DNA of 5,529 nucleotides from Deltaproteobacteria bacterium (GTDB lineage Bacteria > Desulfobacterota > Desulfobulbia > Desulfobulbales > BM004). The stretch covers positions 1 to 5,529 of the forward strand of contig JAFDCT010000117.1 of NCBI GenBank assembly GCA_019312695.1. The letters run 5' to 3'. The translations under genes were made by a program, and so were the position numbers. The notes beneath the pieces were generated by a model. That model was not told the origin of the DNA. It saw only the letters and a list, made by a program, of their open reading frames with translations, and made no database searches. Positions 1 through 5,529 of the stretch are shown piece by piece. Position 1 is the stretch's first letter. The number at the start of each line of letters is the position of its first letter.

Positions 1-617
1 ATTGACATTTGATCAACAACATTACCGCAAAATTCCATGACCATGTCAGTAGCCCCATTAACTGTTATCTGCTTAATGATGTTCAGAATAACATCCTTGG
101 CATAAACCCCATCCGGCAGATCCCCGTTTATGGTAACTTTCATGCTTTTCGGTTTCCGGAACGAGCAGACGCCCTTGAGGATGCCAACTTCCAGGTCGGT
201 AGTGCCTACTCCCGCAGCAAATGCTCCGAAGGCCCCGTGTGTACAGGTATGGGAATCACCCATAATTATAGTGTAACCGGGGCGTATAAAACCCTTTTCC
301 GGAAACAAGGCATGACAGACGCCGTTAGAACCGATATCAAAAAAATCCTTTATGTTGTGACGCCTGGCCCAATCGCGCAGGGTTTTTCCCTGTATGGCAG
401 TTTTGGAATCCTTTGCCGGTGTGACATGGTCTATGACAGCCTTGATTTTGTCAGGATCAAAAACCTTATCCATACCTTTTCCCACCAGGTCGTTAATAGC
501 GATTGGAGTTGTTATCTCATGACACAGGACTACGTCTATATCAAGTACGACATTTGCAGGAGATGGGATATCTCTCAGATGGGCTGCAAATATTTTTTCT
601 GCAATGTTTTTTCCCAT
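1..617 (-). CDS. leuC: 3-isopropylmalate dehydratase / homoaconitase-family large subunit, N-terminal part (cut by window edge)
   Basis: The reverse strand from the ATG at 617-615 reads open to the left window edge for 205 codons, starting MGKNIAEKIFAAHL. It matches the aconitase-superfamily large subunit. Visible motifs are CHEITTPIAIND at about 32-43, DHVTPAKDSKT at 63-73, and the hallmark GDSHTCTHGAFGAFAAGVGTTD at 120-141, followed by KDVIL and EFCG near the cut. LeuC with the small subunit LeuD isomerises 2- to 3-isopropylmalate in leucine synthesis in the cytoplasm. The three cysteines that bind the [4Fe-4S] cluster lie in the missing C-terminal half, about 200 residues for this short LeuC type. 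The start is fixed by a GGAG at 631-628, 10 nt upstream, and an in-frame stop at 656-654 with no other start between. It is divergent from yejA. Relatives act on homoaconitate or 2,3-dimethylmalate, so family is secure but substrate is not. Confidence 0.9.
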   Translation of the reverse strand, partial: MGKNIAEKIFAAHLRDIPSPANVVLDIDVVLCHEITTPIAINDLVGKGMDKVFDPDKIKAVIDHVTPAKDSKTAIQGKTLRDWARRHNIKDFFDIGSNGVCHALFPEKGFIRPGYTIIMGDSHTCTHGAFGAFAAGVGTTDLEVGILKGVCSFRKPKSMKVTINGDLPDGVYAKDVILNIIKQITVNGATDMVMEFCGNVVDQMS

Positions 618-669
618 GATTCTGCTGCTCCGTTTGTATGAAAATTCATTCGTTTAAAGTGAAACAGGT

Positions 670-698
670 TTATTAACCATCATGAACAAGAAGGTCAA
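670..698 (-). promoter_or_regulatory. Candidate sigma70-type promoter for the leuC-like gene
   Basis: On the reverse strand TTGACC (698-693, five of six consensus bases) is followed by a 17-bp spacer and TAATAA (675-670, three of six). Transcription would begin near 663, giving a leader of about 45 nt before the ATG at 617. The -35 and spacing are good but the -10 is mediocre, and the region is AT-rich, so chance matches are possible. Confidence 0.4.
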
Positions 699-783
699 AT
701 TAAAAATAATACTTATGTAAGCATAGTCTACAAATTCTTTACTGAATGCAGAGTGCGTAATAAATACATTGAGCATTTTTTAT

Positions 784-812
784 TTGACTGGAACGGGGAA
801 GGGGAATACCAT
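784..812 (+). promoter_or_regulatory. Candidate sigma70-type promoter for the yejA-like gene
   Basis: TTGACT (784-789, five of six) is spaced 17 bp from TACCAT (807-812, four of six), predicting a start near 819 and a leader of about 58 nt. A second, overlapping possibility uses TTGAAA at 816-821 with GATATC at 840-845 and an 18-bp spacer, but its -10 is poorer. The whole 618-876 gap between the divergent genes otherwise holds no gene that I can see. Confidence 0.35.
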
Positions 813-876
813 TTTTTGAAATGGCAGATTTATTAAATCGATATCTTTTCAACTATATTATAAGGCAAATACCCTA

Positions 877-2700
877 ATGAAGAAGAAAATAGTGTTCACT
901 TTTCTGCAGTCCCGATCCTTCCTAATCCTTTTGTGGGCTCTAGCAGCATATATGACGTTTATTAATGTGCCAATATGCAGTGCCGCTCATGGCATAAGTA
1001 TAGACGGTAAGCTTAAATACAAGCCGGGCTTCAAACAGTTTGACTACACTTCTGAGCAAGCCCGAAAGGGAGGGAGCCTGATACTTCATGATCTTGGCAG
1101 TTTTGACAAGATGAATCCTTATACCCTTAAAGGTTCTGCTCCTTCAGGGCTTAATAACCTGGTGTTTGAGACCCTGACTGCTTCAAGCCTTGATGAACCA
1201 TTTGCTGCGTATGGATTAATTGCCAAGGATATTGAACTGGCGGATGACCGTTTGTCCGTGACTTATACAATTGATGAAAATGCCAAATTCTCTGACGGTA
1301 CAGCTATTACACCTGAGGATGTTGAATTTTCTCTCAACACCTTGAAGAGTAATGCCGCCCACCCTTTTTATCAGGCCTATCTACAGGATATCACGAGTTC
1401 AGAAATCCTTGGTAAGGATCGCATAAGGTTCAACTTTGCAAGAGTGAACCGTGAACTTCACATGATTGCCAGCCAGGTCCCTGTCTTTTCAAAAAAGTTT
1501 TATAGTAAACATCCATTTGATGATCCGTCCATGGTACCGCCTGTGGGTTCAGGTCCTTATGTTGTTGAGACGGTCAATCCCGGTAAATCAATTACCTATA
1601 AGAGAAATCCAGATTACTGGGCCAAGGATCATCCGACCCGCAAGGGAATGTTCAATTTCGATACTATTACCTTCAAGTATTTCAGGGATCAGATAGTTTC
1701 AGTAGAGGCCTTCAAAGCCAACGAATTTGATTTCATGTATATTAATATTGCCAAGCAGTGGGCGCGTGACCTGGTGGGACCCAAATTTGACAGTAAACGA
1801 ATTATCAAGGAATATCTGCCGCACAAGAACAATCAGGGTATGCAGGGTTTTGTTTTTAATTTGCGAAATCCCCTGTTTCAGGACAGGGGTGTCCGTATGG
1901 CGCTGGGCATGGCTTTTGACTTTGAATGGGCAAACAATAATTTATTTTTTAATGAATATACGCGCAGCGCAAGCTATTTCAGCAATTCAGATCTTGCAGC
2001 AAAGGGGCGGCCTGAAGGACTTGAACTTGAATATCTCCTGCCTTTCAAGGAACAGCTGCCGCCAGAAATTTTTAACCAGCAGCCGACACCATTCAGCACA
2101 GAAGTTCCAAACAGCCTGCGTGGCAATCTCCGGAAAGCAAAAAAGATTCTTGAGGAAGCTGGATGGACTGTGCAGGACGGCCGTTTGGCAGACAAGGAAG
2201 GAAGGCCTTTCGAGTTTGAAATCCTTCTTGTTTCCCCCTCATTTGAAAGGGTCATGGCAGGATATGTCAATAATTTAAATAAACTGGGTGTTAACGCCTC
2301 CTACCGAACAATTGATCCGGCCCTGTATATTGATAGGCTCAACAGATTTGATTTTGACATGACAGTCAATGTTTTCGGTCAATCCCAATCTCCGGGAAAC
2401 GAACAACGTGATTATTGGCATTCCGGTTCAGCAGAGCGGCAAGGCTCCAGGAACCTTATCGGCATTAAAGATCCCATTGTGGACGAACTGGTGGACAAAA
2501 TTATTTATGCAACGACACAAGAAGAATTGACGGCAGCCTGCAGAGCTCTGGATCGTGTGTTGTGGTATGGTTTTTATGTTGTGCCCAACTGGTATGTTGC
2601 ACGGCATCGTGTAAGTTACTGGAATAAATTCAACCGTCCTGAAAAACTCCCATTATACTATAATCCGATCCAGGCATTGATGACCTGGTGGATGAAGTGA
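877..2700 (+). CDS. yejA: YejA-type periplasmic oligopeptide-binding protein of an ABC importer
   Basis: This is a complete 607-residue extracellular solute-binding protein of family 5. It captures peptides in the periplasm for a Yej-type ABC importer (in E. coli, YejABEF takes up oligopeptides and microcin C). A signal peptide is clear: lysines at 2-4, hydrophobic stretch about 14-31, probable cleavage after S35-A36-A37; no lipobox surrounds C34. Family landmarks follow in order: the GGSL and LGSFDKMNPY segment (65-82), FSDGTAITPEDVEFS (138-152), SGPYVV (225-230), RNPDYWAKDHPTRKGMFNFD (243-262), EAFKANEFD (277-285), FNLRNPLFQDRGVRMALGMAFDFEW (327-351), EEAGW (426-430), ALDRVL (557-562) and the tryptophan-rich end MTWWMK. 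These align with E. coli YejA along its length. The ATG at 877 has only a weak AAGG at 862-865, 11 nt upstream, but places the signal peptide correctly. No yejB, yejE or yejF follows: downstream is 279 bp of non-coding DNA and an unrelated gene. Confidence 0.92.
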   Translation: MKKKIVFTFLQSRSFLILLWALAAYMTFINVPICSAAHGISIDGKLKYKPGFKQFDYTSEQARKGGSLILHDLGSFDKMNPYTLKGSAPSGLNNLVFETLTASSLDEPFAAYGLIAKDIELADDRLSVTYTIDENAKFSDGTAITPEDVEFSLNTLKSNAAHPFYQAYLQDITSSEILGKDRIRFNFARVNRELHMIASQVPVFSKKFYSKHPFDDPSMVPPVGSGPYVVETVNPGKSITYKRNPDYWAKDHPTRKGMFNFDTITFKYFRDQIVSVEAFKANEFDFMYINIAKQWARDLVGPKFDSKRIIKEYLPHKNNQGMQGFVFNLRNPLFQDRGVRMALGMAFDFEWANNNLFFNEYTRSASYFSNSDLAAKGRPEGLELEYLLPFKEQLPPEIFNQQPTPFSTEVPNSLRGNLRKAKKILEEAGWTVQDGRLADKEGRPFEFEILLVSPSFERVMAGYVNNLNKLGVNASYRTIDPALYIDRLNRFDFDMTVNVFGQSQSPGNEQRDYWHSGSAERQGSRNLIGIKDPIVDELVDKIIYATTQEELTAACRALDRVLWYGFYVVPNWYVARHRVSYWNKFNRPEKLPLYYNPIQALMTWWMK

Positions 2701-2777
2701 GTCCGAGTATCTTTTTGCTATTTATCTATCTGTTTTTAAATAATTATTAACATTTATTATAGCTGGTAATTCCCTTG

Positions 2778-2805
2778 TTTTTTGCTGCTAATAGCTGGCA
2801 AAAAA
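2778..2805. repeat. Imperfect inverted repeat with T-rich left and A-rich right arm
   Basis: TTTTTTGC (2778-2785) pairs with GCAAAAAA (2798-2805), and inside it GCT (2787-2789) pairs with AGC (2793-2795) around a 3-nt loop, with a small internal loop between. The order, T run first and A run last, is the opposite of an intrinsic terminator on either strand. It may be a small structural element or simple AT-rich coincidence between yejA and the next gene. Confidence 0.5.
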
Positions 2806-2865
2806 ATCAATATATTTTTATTAATACAAATAGTTAAATTCGTGTCATCCTTTTCTCGATCCAAA

Positions 2866-2889
2866 TTTTTTGTTGATTTTTTTGTTGAT
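2866..2889. repeat. Perfect 12-bp tandem duplication, two copies
   Basis: The unit TTTTTTGTTGAT occurs twice back to back (2866-2877 and 2878-2889). It lies in the AT-rich spacer upstream of the PilZ-GNAT gene. A slippage-prone T run in each unit makes this a candidate site of length variation, and it sits about 100 bp before the gene start, so copy number could alter promoter spacing. No function can be shown from sequence. Confidence 0.8.
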
Positions 2890-2890
2890 T

Positions 2891-2923
2891 TCTGGAATAT
2901 TGAATAATTCCCAGATTTTATTT
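2891..2923 (+). terminator. Possible weak intrinsic terminator or leader hairpin
   Basis: TCTGGAAT (2891-2898) pairs with ATTCCCAGA (2907-2915) as an 8-bp stem with one bulged C at 2910 and an 8-nt loop, and the 3' side is followed by TTTTATTT (2916-2923). It could end read-through from yejA before the next gene. The stem is AT-rich and the T tract is interrupted, so termination would be inefficient at best. No better terminator is visible right after the yejA stop. Confidence 0.3.
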
Positions 2924-2939
2924 GGGGAGAAAGGAGAGG

Positions 2940-2959
2940 TATTATACCACAGTGTGGTA
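2940..2959 (+). promoter_or_regulatory. Operator-like palindrome next to a candidate -10 box
   Basis: TACCACA-G-TGTGGTA (2945-2959) is a perfect inverted repeat with 7-bp arms and a single central base. It abuts TATTAT (2940-2945), a five-of-six match to the -10 consensus; the matching -35 position (TTTATT, 2917-2922) is poor. If that -10 is used, transcription would start inside the palindrome, a classic place for a repressor site, and the poor -35 could indicate activator dependence. Alternatively it is an RNA hairpin just before the ribosome binding site at 2961-2967. I do not recognise the binding protein. Confidence 0.45.
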
Positions 2960-2960
2960 C

Positions 2961-2967
2961 AAAGGAG
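2961..2967 (+). promoter_or_regulatory. Ribosome binding site deciding the start of the PilZ-GNAT gene
   Basis: AAAGGAG is a strong Shine-Dalgarno match, 12 nt before the ATG at 2980. A second in-frame ATG at 2998 has a GGGAG (2982-2986) 11 nt before it. Both spacings are a little long. The stronger Shine-Dalgarno favours 2980; starting at 2998 would remove only six residues, all before any recognisable domain. Confidence 0.6.
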
Positions 2968-2979
2968 CATTGCTTTTAT

Positions 2980-5055
2980 ATGGGAGATTTGTCCATCATG
3001 GATAAAATATATCCCAACTCCAATCTGAAGCTGGTTACGGGTGCTGAAATTCCTGAAAGCCTGGAAACCCAGGAATGGCAAGAAATTCGTCGTAATCGCC
3101 TTATCAATTCACTTAACAAGATTAACTTCCGTAACGGTGAAGTCGTTCTGAACTTCAGGCACCTTGAATATGATACACTGGTTTCTGTTTGTGCTAAGCC
3201 GCAACCCTGCCTCGATGAAAACTTAAAGTGTCTCTGGTCAGACTCTTTTTATATTGACAACAAGATACATCTTTACGGGTTTGAGAATTTCTTTTTCACA
3301 GACGGCTTGAAACAGGTTCTGGTTGCCGCTGAAGTCATCTCGATTGATCAGAATGGGGTTAGTTTCTGTTTACCGGAAAATGCTGTTGTTATCAATACAA
3401 GAAAAGTTAAACGCCACAAATGCACAAATGTTTCAGCGTGGATTATACAAAACGGGTTGTATTTTGAAGGTGAACTGGAAACGTACAATCCGGTTTCCTT
3501 TTCGGTCAATATCCCGGATGATAGAGCTTTTAATTACCACCAGGAAATCATGCGTGATGATCCTGCAGAAATAATTCTAAGTAAAGATAATGAAAAGCTC
3601 TTTACCGGAAAATGCGAAATTTTCCGTCAAACAGATGTAGCAAAAGGGAGAATTTTAATAGTAAAACCCCTGAAGATTCACATTCAGAGGTTCAAGTCTA
3701 AAAAATTCAGGAATATCCGGCAGGAGTTAAACCCGTCACCCAAAATAAGTTTTTCCCATCCTCTTATTGGAAAAAGAGTAAATCTTAGAATAAATGACAT
3801 CTCAGGTTCAGGTTTTTCAGTAGAGGAGAGTTATAAAAATTCTCTGCTCCTGCCCGGCTTGATCATCCCCGAACTGAAAATAGTGCTGACCAACGGGTTG
3901 GAATTACAGTGCAAGACTCAGGTGATATATAGAACCACTCTGGGTGGGGAAAATGTTAAATGCGGATTTGCCTTTATAGATATGAATATAAAGGACCAGA
4001 TCCGGCTCACCTCTTTTCTGATTCAGGCTTATAATAAAAATGCTTATGTTTCTACGAAAATAGATGTTGATGACTTGTGGGATTTCTTTTTTGAAACAGG
4101 GTTTATTTACCCGGAAAAATATTATTACATCCATGCGAACAAAAAGAGATTTATCGAAGTCTATAAGAAACTTTATGAGCAGGATTCAGACATAGCCATT
4201 AATTTTACTTATCAGGACAAGGGAATTATTTATGGCCATCTTTCTATGTTTCGGTTCTATGATAAAACATGGATTATTCACCATCATGCTGCCAAAAGTG
4301 CGAAGAGAAGTACTGCAGGGTTAGTGGTCCTAGAGCAGATCGGCAGATATATTAATGGATTTCATAGACTTCCATCTACTCACATGGAATATGTGGGTTG
4401 CTATTTTCGTCCGGACAACAAGTTCCCCAATCTTGTTTTTGGAGGTGCGGCGCGAAAAATATCTGAAGGATGCTCACTAGATGAGTTTGCATATGTGCAT
4501 CTTAACAAAAACAATCTAAATAGTAATTTGTCCACCCCATGGACAATTCATCCATCTACTGAAAGCGAACTTGCTGAGTTGACAAATTTTTATGATAGCA
4601 CTTATGGTGGGTTAACTTTAAAGGCATTGGACATAAGTTCTTTCGGAAGCGATACCGACCAGAATATTAACGATATTTATCACTCGAACGGTTTTAAACG
4701 GCAAAGGTGTTTTTACAGCCTGAAAAAGAAGGAACAATTAACCGCTGTTTTTATGATCTGTGTAACAGAATTGGGACTTAATTTGTCGGATCTCACAAAT
4801 TCTATTCATGTGTTTATAATTAATTCTAAGAATTTGCCTGACAATATTTTATATTCAGTAATTTCACGTTTAGCAGAGCATTATGATCATGATAACCTGT
4901 CAGTGCTCATTTTTCCAAAGAAGTACTGTGTTGAAAAGGAAATTTCTTTTAGTAAAATATACAATTTCTGGGTCTTGGATCTCGAAAAGGGCGGAGATGA
5001 TTATATCAATCATATTGAACGTTTGACTAGGCGAATAAAAAAACCAACAGACTAA
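2980..5055 (+). CDS. Tandem PilZ-domain protein fused to two acetyltransferase (GNAT)-like regions
   Basis: This 691-residue soluble protein has no signal peptide or membrane segment. Residues about 45-135 look like a YcgR-N-type beta domain. A first PilZ-like barrel (about 138-232) has an intact RxxxR (R141-K-V-K-R145), but its second motif is decayed (T168, N170 and S173 replace D, S and G). A second barrel (about 240-350) has an intact DxSxxG (D273-I-S275-G-S-G278), while of RxxxR only R247 remains in place, with R244 nearby. PilZ domains usually bind cyclic di-GMP through these two motifs. Residues about 365-510 (GHLSMFRFYDKTWIIHHHAA, then RSTAG and a helix) and about 520-680 (WTIHPSTESELAELTNFYDS, GLNLSDLTN) resemble two GNAT folds; the acetyl-CoA loop is weak in the first and not evident in the second. 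I infer a c-di-GMP-controlled acyltransferase or a non-catalytic relative; the substrate is unknown. A probable sensor gene follows after 20 nt. The second half is markedly AT-rich. PilZ assignment is firm; GNAT assignment is moderate. Confidence 0.75.
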   Translation: MGDLSIMDKIYPNSNLKLVTGAEIPESLETQEWQEIRRNRLINSLNKINFRNGEVVLNFRHLEYDTLVSVCAKPQPCLDENLKCLWSDSFYIDNKIHLYGFENFFFTDGLKQVLVAAEVISIDQNGVSFCLPENAVVINTRKVKRHKCTNVSAWIIQNGLYFEGELETYNPVSFSVNIPDDRAFNYHQEIMRDDPAEIILSKDNEKLFTGKCEIFRQTDVAKGRILIVKPLKIHIQRFKSKKFRNIRQELNPSPKISFSHPLIGKRVNLRINDISGSGFSVEESYKNSLLLPGLIIPELKIVLTNGLELQCKTQVIYRTTLGGENVKCGFAFIDMNIKDQIRLTSFLIQAYNKNAYVSTKIDVDDLWDFFFETGFIYPEKYYYIHANKKRFIEVYKKLYEQDSDIAINFTYQDKGIIYGHLSMFRFYDKTWIIHHHAAKSAKRSTAGLVVLEQIGRYINGFHRLPSTHMEYVGCYFRPDNKFPNLVFGGAARKISEGCSLDEFAYVHLNKNNLNSNLSTPWTIHPSTESELAELTNFYDSTYGGLTLKALDISSFGSDTDQNINDIYHSNGFKRQRCFYSLKKKEQLTAVFMICVTELGLNLSDLTNSIHVFIINSKNLPDNILYSVISRLAEHYDHDNLSVLIFPKKYCVEKEISFSKIYNFWVLDLEKGGDDYINHIERLTRRIKKPTD

Positions 5056-5063
5056 TATTTTAT

Positions 5064-5069
5064 TATAAT
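5064..5069 (+). promoter_or_regulatory. Perfect -10 hexamer positioned for a leaderless start
   Basis: TATAAT at 5064-5069 ends 6 nt before A5076, the first base of the next gene's ATG, so a transcript from it would begin at or within a base of the start codon. No acceptable -35 lies 16-18 bp upstream; TTGACT at 5023-5028 is too far away. The surrounding AT-rich sequence makes a chance match quite possible. Confidence 0.3.
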
Positions 5070-5075
5070 TTTATC

Positions 5076-5529
5076 ATGTTACACGTTTCCGATACATACA
5101 AGCCTTTGCTAGAAGAGCCGGAACTTTATAATAGCCGTATCGTTGATAATTACATCAAACTGATAAAGGTCCGTTATTCATATATTAATATTGATGAATT
5201 GTTGAAATTTGCTGGAATGGAAACATATCAGGTTGCAGATGAAGGAACATGGTTTACCCAAACCCAGATAAATAATTTTCATAAAAGGCTAAGGGAATTA
5301 ACAGGAAATAGAGATATTGCAAGAGAAGCAGGTAGATACGCTGCATCCCCGGATGCTTTAGGTGCAATGCGCAGATATGTTCTTGGACTAATAGGACCCC
5401 AAAATGCTTACGAGCAATTTGAGAAAACAGCAGCAAAATTTACAAGATCTTCAAAGTATAAAACCCGCAGAATCGGAAAAAATAAAATTGAAATTAGAGT
5501 TACGCCTAATAAAGGTATAAAAGAAAATC
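5076..5529 (+). CDS. N-terminal part of a probable signalling protein (sensor kinase or GGDEF type), cut by window edge
   Basis: The reading frame is open from the ATG at 5076 through 151 codons to the right edge. It begins MLHVSDTYKPLLEEPELYNS. The visible part is a mostly helical soluble domain: helix about 15-33, ELLKFAGM at 41-48, TWFTQTQINNFHKRLRELTG at 58-77, IAREAGRYAASPDALGAMRR at 81-100, YVLGLIGP at 101-108, a helix to about 122, then a basic strand-rich stretch. From memory this pattern is the N-terminal sensory domain of PAS-containing histidine kinases or related signalling proteins in sulfate reducers, often followed by a cysteine-bearing V4R-like region; the catalytic part lies beyond the window, so output type is unknown. 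No Shine-Dalgarno precedes the ATG; the 20-nt gap after the PilZ-GNAT stop is almost pure A/T. An in-frame TAG at 5028-5030 and the lack of other upstream starts fix the N-terminus. It probably forms an operon with the gene before it. Confidence 0.65.
   Translation, partial: MLHVSDTYKPLLEEPELYNSRIVDNYIKLIKVRYSYINIDELLKFAGMETYQVADEGTWFTQTQINNFHKRLRELTGNRDIAREAGRYAASPDALGAMRRYVLGLIGPQNAYEQFEKTAAKFTRSSKYKTRRIGKNKIEIRVTPNKGIKEN

Noticed and set aside
9..641. A 210-codon open frame on the plus strand
   Set aside because: It is the antisense of the leuC-like gene; the reverse strand gives clear conserved LeuC motifs while this frame gives none.
618..649. A short upstream reading frame (ATG at 649-647, minus strand) as a leucine leader peptide for leuC
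   Set aside because: It has no run of leucine codons, no attenuator-like alternate hairpins, and overlaps the leuC start out of frame.
907..990. C34 of YejA as a lipoprotein cysteine
   Set aside because: The residues before it (V-P-I) do not form a lipobox; a signal-peptidase-I site after A37 is more convincing.
1727..2278. A 183-codon plus-strand frame, with a 76-codon plus frame (1466-1696) and a 98-codon minus frame (1974-2270)
   Set aside because: They lie wholly inside the well-supported yejA frame, have no ribosome binding site of note and encode no recognisable family.
2759..2798. Direct repeat ATAGCTGG at 2759-2766 and 2791-2798
   Set aside because: Eight bases repeated once at 32-bp spacing in AT-rich DNA is weak and not linked to any other signal.
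2778..2806. T/A inverted repeat read as an intrinsic terminator for yejA
   Set aside because: An intrinsic terminator needs the T run after the stem; here the T run comes first and an A run follows on both strands.
2954..2975. A sigma54-like element (TGG ... TTGC) before the PilZ-GNAT gene
   Set aside because: The GG and GC are 14 bases apart instead of 10, and the element would overlap the ribosome binding site.
2845..3081. A 78-codon minus-strand frame spanning the spacer and the start of the PilZ-GNAT gene
   Set aside because: It overlaps the better-supported gene start, has low-complexity lysine/asparagine-rich sequence from the T-rich spacer, and shows no family features.
5254..5436. 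A 60-codon minus-strand frame, and a similar one at 3904-4134
   Set aside because: Both are antisense shadows of genes supported by motifs or coherent domain patterns.

Overview
The window looks like chromosomal DNA of an anaerobic, probably sulfate-reducing-type bacterium (Desulfobacterota, Desulfobacteraceae-like). This is an inference from three things: the style of the LeuC-type enzyme (CHEITTP, DHVTPAKDSKT and GDSHTCTHGAFGAFAAG motifs), a large PilZ protein, and a C-terminal neighbour whose N-terminus resembles signalling proteins I associate with that group. No marker in the window proves the taxonomy. There are no RNA genes, mobile elements or CRISPR arrays.

Layout. Positions 617 down to 1 (minus strand) hold the first 205 codons of a 3-isopropylmalate dehydratase/homoaconitase-family large subunit (leuC-like), which runs off the left edge. 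A 259-bp divergent intergenic region (618-876) carries a plausible promoter for each side. Positions 877-2700 (plus) encode a complete, secreted YejA-type oligopeptide-binding protein of an ABC importer, with no permease or ATPase gene beside it. Positions 2701-2979 are AT-rich and non-coding, with several small repeats and dyads: a T/A inverted repeat, a perfect 12-bp tandem duplication, a bulged hairpin followed by a T-rich stretch, and a clean 7-bp-arm palindrome just upstream of the next gene. Positions 2980-5055 (plus) encode a 691-residue multidomain protein: a YcgR-N-like region, two PilZ-like barrels, then two consecutive acetyltransferase (GNAT)-like regions. Only 20 nt later, at 5076, begins a gene for a probable sensory/signal-transduction protein that runs off the right edge after 151 codons.

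How the genes relate. LeuC (leucine-type branched-chain amino acid synthesis) and YejA (peptide uptake) share only a divergent promoter region. The last two genes are close enough to be co-transcribed and both look like signalling genes. The PilZ-GNAT protein would be a candidate c-di-GMP-responsive acyltransferase or pseudo-acyltransferase, and its neighbour a sensor. The most interesting points are this domain fusion, the complementary decay of PilZ motifs in its two barrels, the operator-like palindrome before it, and a possible leaderless start for the downstream sensor gene.
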